Source of the DNA: Oscillospiraceae bacterium
GTDB lineage: Bacteria > Bacillota > Clostridia > Oscillospirales > Ruminococcaceae
Direction: 5' to 3'
Length of the DNA stretch: 64,000 bases
Assembly: GCA_019424695.1 (NCBI GenBank)
Contig: JAHYZA010000009.1
Span: forward strand, 1-64,000
Below, one piece after another: positions 15,293 through 23,146 of this stretch. The position numbers and the translations under genes are program-made. Numbering within the stretch: position 1 is the first letter of the stretch; each line of letters starts with the position of its first letter. The notes beneath the pieces are model-generated. The model searched no databases. It was not told where the DNA came from and was given only the letters and a program-made list of their open reading frames with translations.

Positions 15293-16186
15293 TCATTCAT
15301 ACATTTTCCGCCCGGCAAACACGCACAAGGGGCGCTTGGCTTTGCCGGTGCCGATCAGCTGGACGGCGGCGGCCAGGGTGGCGCCGGCACTGGTGCAGGC
15401 GGGCACGCCGTCAAAGAACAAAACCTCCCGTGCGGCCCGTTCGGCGTCAGAGGTGGTGACGGTCAGAACGGTGTCCACCACATAGGGGTTGTAATTCTCC
15501 GGAACGAATCCGGGGCCGATGCCTGCAATGCCGTGCTGGCCGATGAACCCGCCCGAGATCGCCGCACATTCCGCCGGCTCCACGGCCACAATGCGGATCA
15601 TGCTGTTCCAGGCTTTGATGTACTCGCCCACGCCGGTGATGGTGCCGCCGCTGCCCACGCCGATGACAATGGCGTCGATGGCGTCCCCGGCGGCTTTCAG
15701 GATCTGCGGCCCGGTGACCCGGCGGTGATATTCGGGGTTGTCGTCATTGGCAAAATAGTGGGTGAAATAACCCCCGTAGCGCTGGGCGGTCTCCTCGGCG
15801 ATGCGGTCCATGGCCCGGCGGCCGCCGCTGCTGCAAACCACGATCTTGGCGCCCAGGTCCTGCAGCCGCTTGCGGCGGGCAATGGGCAGGCTGCTGGGCA
15901 CGACCAGAATACAGGGGTGCCCTGTGGTGGCACAGCTGACTGCCAACGCGGCGCCGAAACTGCCAGAGCTGGCTTCCACCACCGGCATACCGGGCTGCAG
16001 TGTGCCGCGCTCGGTGGCAAAGGCCAGCATGGTCTCGGCAAGGCCATCCTTGGAGGTACCCGTCGCGCCGCCGAAATCCAGATAGGCCAGGATACTGGAA
16101 CTCAGGTTGTGGCGGCCGGAATACCCGTCCAGCCGCACCACAGGGGAGCGATATACTTCCTGGTAGTAGCTCTTTAGAATTCCCAC
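15293..16186 (-). CDS. PLP-dependent cysteine synthase-family protein
   Basis: A 297-residue fold-type II PLP enzyme. A Lys in TSKDG (about residue 46) is the candidate Schiff-base residue, SSGSFG (about 73-78) replaces the usual S/T-GNTG substrate loop, and GVGSGGTITG (about 177) is the phosphate-binding loop. The altered loop means it may not be a standard O-acetylserine sulfhydrylase; a beta-replacing or cysteine-degrading role is possible. A GTG start at 16186 is chosen because AAGGAGG lies about eight bases upstream. It is monocistronic, with its own terminator. Confidence 0.85.
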   Translation of the reverse strand: MGILKSYYQEVYRSPVVRLDGYSGRHNLSSSILAYLDFGGATGTSKDGLAETMLAFATERGTLQPGMPVVEASSGSFGAALAVSCATTGHPCILVVPSSLPIARRKRLQDLGAKIVVCSSGGRRAMDRIAEETAQRYGGYFTHYFANDDNPEYHRRVTGPQILKAAGDAIDAIVIGVGSGGTITGVGEYIKAWNSMIRIVAVEPAECAAISGGFIGQHGIAGIGPGFVPENYNPYVVDTVLTVTTSDAERAAREVLFFDGVPACTSAGATLAAAVQLIGTGKAKRPLCVFAGRKMYE

Positions 16187-16347
16187 GACAGACACCTCCT
16201 TTCCGTGCAGGGCAAAGTACCTTTTATTATAACACAATCTGACCACTTTTGCACGCGCTGAACTCCATTTGAAAAACTTTTTGCCCGGGTGCTGGCCGCA
16301 AAGGGGGCAATCAACGCCGCAGTGTGTAAAAAAGTGGCGAATCCCCC

Positions 16348-16376
16348 TTGACTTTCGCCCCCGGCCCTGTTATAAT
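16348..16376 (+). promoter_or_regulatory. Promoter of ylxM-ffh operon
   Basis: TTGACT (16348-16353), 17-bp spacer, TATAAT (16371-16376). Confidence 0.9.
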
Positions 16377-16440
16377 TCATAGGCTGATGTAAAGAAAAAA
16401 ACTTTACACAGCATGTCAGACACAGGAAGGGGCGCAGATC

Positions 16441-16839
16441 ATGGCGGGCAAACCGCAGAAAAATCTGGCCTATTCGGTCCTGCTGGACTTCTACGGTCCG
16501 GTGCTGACCGAAAAACAGCGTCTGATTCTCACGGAATATTATGACGAAGATCTCTCCCTGGCCGAAATTGCCGAGAATCTGGGCATCACACGGCAGGGGG
16601 TGCGGGACGCCATCAAGCATGGCGAGGCCGCACTGGACGAACTGGAGGCCAAGCTGGGCAACGCACGGCGCCATACGGCGACGCAGCAGGACCTGACGCG
16701 GCTGCGCCAGCTGGTCATGGAGATCCGGTGCTGCAACTCCGGATTGTTCAATCCGGTCCCGCAGATTCGCACCGACACCGACGAAATGCTGCAGATTCTG
16801 GAGCGGCTGGACACGCAGGAGGATACGGATGGCCTTTGA
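16441..16839 (+). CDS. ylxM: YlxM family SRP-associated HTH protein
   Basis: A 132-residue protein with a sigma-70 region 4-like helix-turn-helix (LSLAEIAENLGITRQGVRDAI, about residues 38-58). Family members precede ffh in Bacillota and stimulate SRP GTPase or bind SRP components. The segment after residue 75 is more divergent and longer than the common 105-110 residue form. An AGGAAGGGG site precedes the ATG. It overlaps ffh by 11 bases, so the two are translationally coupled. Confidence 0.9.
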   Translation: MAGKPQKNLAYSVLLDFYGPVLTEKQRLILTEYYDEDLSLAEIAENLGITRQGVRDAIKHGEAALDELEAKLGNARRHTATQQDLTRLRQLVMEIRCCNSGLFNPVPQIRTDTDEMLQILERLDTQEDTDGL

Positions 16840-18187
16840 ATCATTGACAGAGCGCCTGAACGGCGTATTCAAAAAACTGCGCGGCAAAGGCAAGCTGAAC
16901 GAGGCGGACATCAAGGCAGCCATGCGGGAAGTACGCATGGCGCTGCTGGAAGCCGACGTCAACTACAAGGTCGCCAAGGATTTCTGCGCACAGGTTTCCG
17001 AGCGCGCCATGGGGCAGGAGGTCATGGAAAGCCTGACCCCCGCCCAGCAGGTCGTCAAGATCGTCAACGAGGAACTGACCAAGCTCATGGGCGGCGACGA
17101 GCCGCAGTATTTGCACATCAAGAATAAGGGCCAGACGGTCCTGATGATGTGCGGCCTGCAGGGCAACGGTAAAACGACCCACGCCGCCAAACTGGGCAAA
17201 TTCTACCGCAGCCAGGGCCGCCGCCCGCTGCTGGTCGCCTGCGACGTCTACCGTCCCGCGGCCATCCAGCAGTTGGAGATCGTGGGTGAGCAGGCCGGGG
17301 TCCCCGTCTTTACGATGGGAACCGAAAAGCCGGAACGCATCGCCCAGCAGGCGATGGCCCACGCCCGGGATCACGGCAACGACATCGTGATCCTCGATAC
17401 CGCCGGCCGTCTGCAGATCGACGATGCATTGATGGATGAATTGGTGCGCATCAAGGAAGCCGTCGAGGTGGACGAGACGCTGCTGGTCGTGGATGCCATG
17501 GCCGGTCAGGAAGCTGTCAACGTAGCCAAGACCTTCAATGAGAAGATCGGCATTACCGGCGTGGTGCTCACCAAGACCGACGGCGATACCCGCGGCGGTG
17601 CGGCCCTCTCGGTGCTGGCGGTCACCGGCAAACCGATTTACTTCCAGGGCACCGGCGAAAAGCTGGAGGACCTGGAGCCCTTCTATCCTTCCCGGATGTC
17701 CAGCCGCATCCTTGGCATGGGCGATGTACTCTCTCTGATCGAGAAAGCCCAGAGCATCCAGAACGACAAGGAAGCCGAAGAGACTGCCCGCCGGATGATG
17801 GAAAACAAGTTCGATATGAACGATCTGCTGGCCCAGTTCCAGCAGCTGAAGAAGATGGGCGGCGCCTCGGCCCTGCTGGCCATGATGCCCGGCGGCAACC
17901 AGATCGACCCGGATGCACTGGATGACAAGATGCTGGCCCACATCGAGGCCATCATCTATTCCATGACCCCGGCAGAACGGGCCAAGCCGGATATCATCAA
18001 TCCCAAGCGCAAGCGCCGCATCGCGGCCGGCTCCGGCCAGACGGTGGAGGCAGTCAACAAGTTGCTGCGTCAGTACGAAATGATGCAGAAGATGATGAAA
18101 AAGGTCCGCCGCAATCCCAAGGGATTCATGCGCAGCCTGGGCAGTCTGGGCGGCGGCATGGGTGGCTTCAAAGGCTTCGGCCGCTAA
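16829..18187 (+). CDS. ffh: Signal recognition particle protein Ffh
   Basis: A 452-residue SRP54 GTPase that, with SRP RNA, targets nascent membrane and secreted proteins to FtsY. An N domain (1-90) is followed by the G domain with GLQGNGKTTHAAKL (about 108-121), DTAGRL (about 190) and TKTDGDTRGG (about 247). The Met-rich M domain binds RNA and signal sequences and ends in a Gly/Met tail. The length is normal. The SRP RNA gene is not in the window. Confidence 0.97.
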   Translation: MAFESLTERLNGVFKKLRGKGKLNEADIKAAMREVRMALLEADVNYKVAKDFCAQVSERAMGQEVMESLTPAQQVVKIVNEELTKLMGGDEPQYLHIKNKGQTVLMMCGLQGNGKTTHAAKLGKFYRSQGRRPLLVACDVYRPAAIQQLEIVGEQAGVPVFTMGTEKPERIAQQAMAHARDHGNDIVILDTAGRLQIDDALMDELVRIKEAVEVDETLLVVDAMAGQEAVNVAKTFNEKIGITGVVLTKTDGDTRGGAALSVLAVTGKPIYFQGTGEKLEDLEPFYPSRMSSRILGMGDVLSLIEKAQSIQNDKEAEETARRMMENKFDMNDLLAQFQQLKKMGGASALLAMMPGGNQIDPDALDDKMLAHIEAIIYSMTPAERAKPDIINPKRKRRIAAGSGQTVEAVNKLLRQYEMMQKMMKKVRRNPKGFMRSLGSLGGGMGGFKGFGR

Positions 18188-18212
18188 CATTTTGGTATGA
18201 CCCGCACGGCTA

Positions 18213-18260
18213 TACGGCCCACGGGATGTACAATATAAAATTCGCCCCGCAAGGGCCGTA
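18213..18260 (+). promoter_or_regulatory. Stem-loop in the rpsP leader
   Basis: TACGGCCC (18213-18220) pairs perfectly with GGGCCGTA (18253-18260), extended by CGGG with CCCG across a small internal loop. It lies 25 bases before the rpsP start and has no T-tract, so it is a leader structure rather than a terminator. A ribosomal-protein autoregulatory role is possible but unproven. Confidence 0.5.
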
Positions 18261-18284
18261 AACAAGTATTTGGAGGAATTTACA

Positions 18285-18524
18285 ATGGTTAAGATTCGTC
18301 TGCGTCGTATGGGCGCCAAGAAAGCTCCTTTCTACCGTGTGGTTGTTGCCGACAGCCGTTTCGCCCGTGATGGCCGCTTCATCGAGGAGATCGGCTACTA
18401 CGATCCCACCAAGGAGCCCAGCGTTGTCAGCATCGACGCCGACAAGGCCAAGCAGTGGCTGGCCAATGGCGCTCAGCCCACCGACACCGTCCGTGAGCTG
18501 CTGAAGAAGGCTGCCGTTCTGTAA
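18285..18524 (+). CDS. rpsP: 30S ribosomal protein S16
   Basis: A 79-residue protein with the S16 signature VKIRLRRMGAKKAPFYRVVVADSR at its start (key part KIRLRRMGAKKAPFYR). It binds 16S rRNA early in 30S assembly. The ATG at 18285 follows TTGGAGGAA; the upstream in-frame ATG is rejected because it falls within this site. It is followed by khpA, the standard order in Bacillota. Confidence 0.97.
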   Translation: MVKIRLRRMGAKKAPFYRVVVADSRFARDGRFIEEIGYYDPTKEPSVVSIDADKAKQWLANGAQPTDTVRELLKKAAVL

Positions 18525-18560
18525 TCTGCTCTTCACTTTTTCTGAGGGAGGGAACGCCAC

Positions 18561-18794
18561 ATGCAGGAACTCTTAGTAGCCGTTGCCCGCGGCCTTGTCG
18601 AGGACAAGGAGGCCGTGCAGGTGACCGTTGACCCCGCGCGTGAGGATGGCACCGTCGTCTATCACCTCAAAGTGGCCGAGGCCGACATGGGCCGCGTCAT
18701 CGGCAAGCAGGGCCGCATCGCCAAGGCGATTCGCGTTGTCATGCGTGCCGCTGCGGTCCGTCAGGGCGAAAAAGTCATCGTCGAGATCGACTAA
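18561..18794 (+). CDS. khpA: KhpA, KH-domain RNA-binding protein
   Basis: A 77-residue single KH domain. The GxxG loop is GKQG (about residues 53-56) within VIGKQGRIAKAIR. KhpA (YlqC) pairs with KhpB/Jag and binds sRNAs and mRNAs affecting cell division. A GAGGGAGG site precedes the ATG. It is placed between rpsP and a terminator before rimM. Confidence 0.95.
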   Translation: MQELLVAVARGLVEDKEAVQVTVDPAREDGTVVYHLKVAEADMGRVIGKQGRIAKAIRVVMRAAAVRQGEKVIVEID

Positions 18795-18800
18795 AAGCCA

Positions 18801-18834
18801 AAAGCACTTTGCCGTTTTGGCAGAGTGCTTTTTT
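18801..18834 (+). terminator. Terminator between khpA and rimM
   Basis: AAAGCACTTTGCC (18801-18813) pairs with GGCAGAGTGCTTT (18819-18831), one G-T pair, then T run. It separates rpsP-khpA from rimM-trmD. Confidence 0.9.
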
Positions 18835-18889
18835 GTATGCCGGGCGTTTTTCGCCCGCTGGACTTCAACCAAACGGAAGGCTGATACCT

Positions 18890-19420
18890 ATGCAAAACTA
18901 TCTTCCCGCCTGCAAGATCGTCTCTACCCACGGGGTGCGGGGCGAAATGAAAGCATTGCCGCTGTGCGATGGCGCGGCGTTTCTGGCCAAATTCAAGCGG
19001 TTGTTCACGGGGGCCGACGGCACCGGAGAAGTCCGGGTGCTGGGGGTGCGCGCCCAGGGCAACGTGATCCTGCTGCGGCTGGACGGCGTGGGCGATATGG
19101 ACGCGGCCCGCGCCCAGGTGGGGCGGACTTACTATTTCGCCAAGGCCGACGCCCGCCTGCCCAAGGGGCGCTATTTCATTGATGACCTGCTGGGCTGCCG
19201 CGTGGTGGACGCCGATACCGGCCGGGAATACGGCACCCTGACGGCGGTGGACCATCCCGCGGCCCAGGATATTTATACCGTCACCAATGCCCAAGGCGGT
19301 ACCCATATGCTGCCTGCCGTGCCGGAATTCGTGCGCGAGATCGATGTGGAGACGCGCACCATCACGGTCACGCCCATCGACGGGATGTTCACCGAAGCCG
19401 TCAACGGCGACAAGGAGTAA
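18890..19420 (+). CDS. rimM: Ribosome maturation factor RimM
   Basis: A 176-residue protein. An N-terminal RimM barrel (ACKIVSTHGVRGEMK near residues 8-22) and a C-terminal PRC domain (about 95-170, with LPAVPEFVREID). It helps assemble the 30S head around S19. The ATG at 18890 follows ACGGAAGG; the longer in-frame reading overlaps the preceding terminator. It lies three bases before trmD. No separate promoter is obvious after the terminator, so expression may depend on readthrough. Confidence 0.93.
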   Translation: MQNYLPACKIVSTHGVRGEMKALPLCDGAAFLAKFKRLFTGADGTGEVRVLGVRAQGNVILLRLDGVGDMDAARAQVGRTYYFAKADARLPKGRYFIDDLLGCRVVDADTGREYGTLTAVDHPAAQDIYTVTNAQGGTHMLPAVPEFVREIDVETRTITVTPIDGMFTEAVNGDKE

Positions 19421-19423
19421 GCC

Positions 19424-20653
19424 ATGCGCATTGATATTGTGACGCTTTTCCCTGATCTGTGCGACAGTTTTCTCTCGGCCAGTATTCTGGGCCGGGCCCG
19501 TGCCAAGAATCTGTTCGAGGCGCATTGCCACCAGATCCGGGACTACACCACCAACAAGCAGAAGCAGACCGACGATTATCCCTATGGCGGCGGCTGCGGC
19601 ATGGTGCTGTATGCCCAGCCCATTGCCGACTGCCTGCGGGCGGTGCAGCGCCAGTGCGCGGAACAGGGGAGAGCCAAACCCCACGTGGTATTCCTGACGG
19701 CGGCGGGGCACCCCTACAACGAGGAGGCAGCCAAACGGCTGGCACAGTACGATGCGGTGACGCTGGTCTGCGGCCACTACGAGGGCATCGACGAGCGGGT
19801 GATCGAAGCCTTCGGGGATGAGGAAATCTCCATCGGGGATTATGTGCTCACCGGCGGGGAACTGGCCAGCCTGGTGGTGGCCGACAGCGTGCTGCGGCTG
19901 CAGCCCGGTGTGCTGGCCGAGGAGCGGGGCTACCAGGACGAAAGCTACTGGGACGGTCTGCTGGAATATCCCCAGTATACCCGCCCCGAAGTGTGGGAGG
20001 GCCGCGCAGTTCCGCCGGTGCTGCTCACCGGGGACCACCAGAAGATCGACGCCTGGCGCGGGCAGCAGAGCCGAACCCGCACCCGTCTGCGCCGTCCCGA
20101 CCTGTATGAGCAATGGTGTGATACCCATCCGCTGACTGCGCTTCCCAAGTGGAAACGGGGCGAAAATATGCGCCTTGTGAAAAACGACGAACAGTGGGAT
20201 TTGGCCGCCCGCCTTTTTGCCGAGGGACGCTATACCGTCTGCGAGGAAGTGTGCACGCCGCTCTACCTCGACACGCTGACGCCGGAACATTGCCGCGAGG
20301 AACTGCAGCAGGACCGGCAGAAGGGCTGGACTTTTTATCTGCACTATACCAAAAACGAAGCGGATGGAATGGTCGGCGTCTGCCATAAAACCGGACAAAT
20401 CAGCCATTTGTTTGTGACCGCAGCGTCCCGTGGCAAGGGCGTCGGCAGCAAAATGCTGGACTTTGCCCGCAAAAAGCTGGGGGAACATCCCCATCCCACC
20501 CTCACGGTGCTGGATACCAACACACGGGCGCTCGCGCTGTACCGCCGTATGGGGTGGCGCCCGGCGGGTGTGGCGGCGGTGTACGACCCGGCAACCGATC
20601 CGACGGCTGCCGTCTATTGCCAGGAATTAAAACTGCGATATGAGGCACAATAA
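19424..20653 (+). CDS. trmD: TrmD tRNA (guanine-37-N1)-methyltransferase fused to a GNAT domain
   Basis: A 409-residue protein, against about 230-250 for TrmD. Residues 1-248 are a complete TrmD: a SPOUT knot with CGHYEGIDERV and IGDYVLTGGE, which methylates G37 of tRNAs to prevent frameshifting. From M249 a GNAT acetyltransferase domain follows, with the acetyl-CoA loop in SRGKGVGSKML (about 332) and a TRALALYRRMGW-type C-terminal motif. The reading frame is uninterrupted across the join, and only a weak internal ribosome site (CGGGGCG) precedes M249. It follows rimM in the usual order. The acetyl acceptor is unknown. Confidence 0.92.
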   Translation: MRIDIVTLFPDLCDSFLSASILGRARAKNLFEAHCHQIRDYTTNKQKQTDDYPYGGGCGMVLYAQPIADCLRAVQRQCAEQGRAKPHVVFLTAAGHPYNEEAAKRLAQYDAVTLVCGHYEGIDERVIEAFGDEEISIGDYVLTGGELASLVVADSVLRLQPGVLAEERGYQDESYWDGLLEYPQYTRPEVWEGRAVPPVLLTGDHQKIDAWRGQQSRTRTRLRRPDLYEQWCDTHPLTALPKWKRGENMRLVKNDEQWDLAARLFAEGRYTVCEEVCTPLYLDTLTPEHCREELQQDRQKGWTFYLHYTKNEADGMVGVCHKTGQISHLFVTAASRGKGVGSKMLDFARKKLGEHPHPTLTVLDTNTRALALYRRMGWRPAGVAAVYDPATDPTAAVYCQELKLRYEAQ

Positions 20654-20770
20654 AAGAAAGTTTTGTTGCCAATCTACAACAATGTTGAAAATAAACTGGT
20701 GAATGTGCACAAAGGCAAAAGCCGAGATTTGGCGGAATTACAGAATCCTGCCAAAATTGAAAAAAGCTAC

Positions 20771-20799
20771 TGTACAAAATCGACGAAATAGGATAAAAT
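20771..20799 (+). promoter_or_regulatory. Promoter of ptsH
   Basis: TGTACA (20771-20776), 17-bp spacer, TAAAAT (20794-20799). Upstream, 20728-20757 can form an imperfect stem-loop after trmD; no gene is seen in 20654-20903. Confidence 0.6.
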
Positions 20800-20903
20800 A
20801 GAAACAATCAAGGCGGCGTATCATGCGCGAAGACCGCCTGACGACAAGCGCCCACGGTAGAAACGCAGGGGCATATTATTTTCAAAAGTAGGAGAGAATA
20901 ACT

Positions 20904-21167
20904 ATGTACGTGAAAGAAGTTACCGTTGAGAATCAGGTTGGTCTGCACGCCCGTCCGGCTACTTTCTTCATCCAGAAAGCGAACGAGTACAAGTCTTCCA
21001 TCTGGGTTGAGAAGGAAGAGCGCCGCGTCAACGCCAAGAGCCTGCTCGGTGTTCTGAGCCTGGGCATCGTGGGCGGCACCACCATCCGCATCATTGCCGA
21101 TGGCGCCGACGAGCAGGCTGCGGTCGACGGTCTGGTCAAGCTGGTCAGCTCCGGCTTTGCCGAGTAA
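20904..21167 (+). CDS. ptsH: HPr phosphocarrier protein
   Basis: An 87-residue HPr of the phosphotransferase system. The active-site His15 lies in GLHARPA. Ser46 in the NAKSLLGVLSLG segment is the regulatory site for HPr kinase in Gram-positives, so it may also serve carbon catabolite control. TAGGAGAG precedes the ATG. It stands alone with its own promoter and terminator; the enzyme I-like gene of this window is about 30 kb away and is degenerate. Confidence 0.95.
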   Translation: MYVKEVTVENQVGLHARPATFFIQKANEYKSSIWVEKEERRVNAKSLLGVLSLGIVGGTTIRIIADGADEQAAVDGLVKLVSSGFAE

Positions 21168-21185
21168 TTCTTGTCACAAATGCAA

Positions 21186-21210
21186 CGGCGGGGCGACCCG
21201 CCGCTTTTTT
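21186..21210 (+). terminator. Terminator of ptsH
   Basis: CGGCGGG-GCGA-CCCGCCG followed by CTTTTTT. Confidence 0.9.
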
Positions 21211-21238
21211 ATTTTCTGCTGTTTTGTAAGGGTGTCTT

Positions 21239-23089
21239 ATGACAAAAGCTGAACTGTACCGCAAAGCCTGTATGCTGCCGCTGCTGCCCGGGGTGTATAT
21301 CATCCGGGACAAAAGCGATACCATCATCTATATCGGCAAGGCAAAGCGCCTGAAAACCCGGGTGTCCCAGTATTTCCGGGAAGGCGTGCCCCATGACGCC
21401 AAGGTGACCCAGATGATCGCCCACGCCTTTACCTTTGACGTGATCGTCTGCCAGAGTGAGTTTGAAGCCCTGGTACTGGAAGCCAGCCAGATCAAAGCGC
21501 ACACGCCGAAGTACAACATCCTGCTCAAGGATGATAAGGGGTACAGCTATGTCAAAGTGACCAAAGGCCCCTGGCCGCGCATTTCGGCGGCCCTGCAAAA
21601 GGATGAGGACGATGCCGACTATATCGGCCCGTTCACCTCCTCCTTTGCGGTGCGGGAAATGGTGGAGATGGCCCAGGATTGTTTTCTGCTGCCGCGCTGC
21701 AACCGGGAGTTTCCCCGGGATTTCGGCAAGGGGCGCCCCTGCCTGAACGCCCATATCGGTAAGTGCATGGCGGTATGCAGCGGCAAGATCAGCTGTGAAG
21801 CCTACAACGAAGCGGTCCAGGGCGCGCTGCGGATGATCCGCTACGGCAAAAAGGACATCGTCAAACAGCTACGCGAAAAGATGGAGGCAGCTTCGGAGCG
21901 GCTGGATTTTGAAACGGCGGCCCTGCTGCGGGACCAGATCCAGGCCATCGAGCGGGTGGCAGCCGGACAGAAAGTGGTTATGGACGCCGATACCGAGATG
22001 GATATCATTGCCCTGGCGGGCACCACGCGGGCGGTGTGTGCGGCGGTGCTGCGTTACCGGGATGGCCGCCTGACCGACAAACGGGAATTTGTCTTTCACG
22101 ATACCACCGATATTGATCGGGTGCGGGAGGAATTCCTGCCCCAGTACTATCTGGATGGGGAAACGATTCCCAAGACTATTGCGGTGGATGCCTTGCCCTC
22201 TGACGCCGAAGCACTGAACGAAGCGCTGAACCAGACCCGGGGCAGCAAGGTGGAACTGTATGTGCCCCAGCGGGGGGATGTGGCCAAACTGGTCACCATG
22301 GCCTACACCAATGCGGTGGAACGCCTGGGCCGGGAGAGCGGCCGCTATACCCGGGAGGAAAAACTCCTGGAGGAAGCCGCCCAGATGCTGGGGCTCAAGG
22401 CACCGCCCCGTGTTATCGAAAGCTACGATATTTCCAACTGGGGCGACGGTTCCAGCGTCTGCGGTATGGTGGTGTTCAAGGACGGTAAACCCTATCGTTC
22501 CGGATATCGCCGCTTCAAGATGAAAACGGTAGCCGGCACCGACGACTACGCTTCGCTGGCCGAGACACTGTCCCGCCGCGCGGCGGAATATGAGGCGGCC
22601 CGGCGGGGCGAAAAGCCGGACGGCCCTCAGAACCAGTTTGCCACACTGCCGGATCTGTTGCTCATCGACGGCGGCCGGGGCCAGGTGGGGGCTGTCAAAG
22701 AGGCGCTGAAAGGCACGGCCTTTGAGCGTGTGCCCACCTTCGGCATGGTCAAGGACGACCATCACCGAACCCGCGCCATTGTGGATGATGCGGGGGGCGA
22801 AATTGCCATCAACCGGAACCGCAATATCTTTACCTTTGTCACCAACATCCAGGACGAGACCCACCGCTATGCCAACGACTATCGCAAGCGCGCCATGAAG
22901 AAGCGTTCCTATGCGGCTACACTGACGGCCCTGCCAGGTGTGGGCGAAAAAACCAGTGCCGCCCTGTTGGCGCACTTCAAGACGGTGGCGGCCGTCAAGG
23001 CTGCCAGCATTTCCGACCTGGAAGAGGTCAAGGGCATCAGCCATGCCAAGGCGGAAAAGCTGTACAACGCCCTGCGCAATGGAGTATAA
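21239..23089 (+). CDS. uvrC: Excinuclease ABC subunit C
   Basis: A 616-residue nucleotide-excision repair endonuclease. The N-terminal GIY-YIG nuclease (PGVYIIRD ... IIYIGKA, residues 14-35) makes the 3' cut. A UVR motif (about 200-235) binds UvrB. The RNase H-like nuclease (ESYDISNWGDGS, about 396) makes the 5' cut. A helix-hairpin-helix pair ends the protein (LPGVGEKTSAALL and LEEVKGISHAKA). The length is typical. AAGGGTG precedes the ATG. Confidence 0.97.
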   Translation: MTKAELYRKACMLPLLPGVYIIRDKSDTIIYIGKAKRLKTRVSQYFREGVPHDAKVTQMIAHAFTFDVIVCQSEFEALVLEASQIKAHTPKYNILLKDDKGYSYVKVTKGPWPRISAALQKDEDDADYIGPFTSSFAVREMVEMAQDCFLLPRCNREFPRDFGKGRPCLNAHIGKCMAVCSGKISCEAYNEAVQGALRMIRYGKKDIVKQLREKMEAASERLDFETAALLRDQIQAIERVAAGQKVVMDADTEMDIIALAGTTRAVCAAVLRYRDGRLTDKREFVFHDTTDIDRVREEFLPQYYLDGETIPKTIAVDALPSDAEALNEALNQTRGSKVELYVPQRGDVAKLVTMAYTNAVERLGRESGRYTREEKLLEEAAQMLGLKAPPRVIESYDISNWGDGSSVCGMVVFKDGKPYRSGYRRFKMKTVAGTDDYASLAETLSRRAAEYEAARRGEKPDGPQNQFATLPDLLLIDGGRGQVGAVKEALKGTAFERVPTFGMVKDDHHRTRAIVDDAGGEIAINRNRNIFTFVTNIQDETHRYANDYRKRAMKKRSYAATLTALPGVGEKTSAALLAHFKTVAAVKAASISDLEEVKGISHAKAEKLYNALRNGV

Positions 23090-23100
23090 TCAGGATGGCG

Positions 23101-23118
23101 GCCGGGGCATGCCCCGGC
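23101..23118. repeat. Perfect 18-bp palindrome after uvrC
   Basis: GCCGGGGCATGCCCCGGC is perfectly self-complementary and lies between uvrC and the next gene. There is no T-tract, so it is probably an mRNA hairpin or weak pause site rather than a terminator. Confidence 0.6.
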
Positions 23119-23146
23119 GCAAAAACAACACATAGAGGAGCGGTCT

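Noticed and set aside
20654..20903. A small gene between trmD and ptsH
   Set aside because: Only a weak stem-loop and the ptsH promoter are supported; no open frame with a ribosome site is present.
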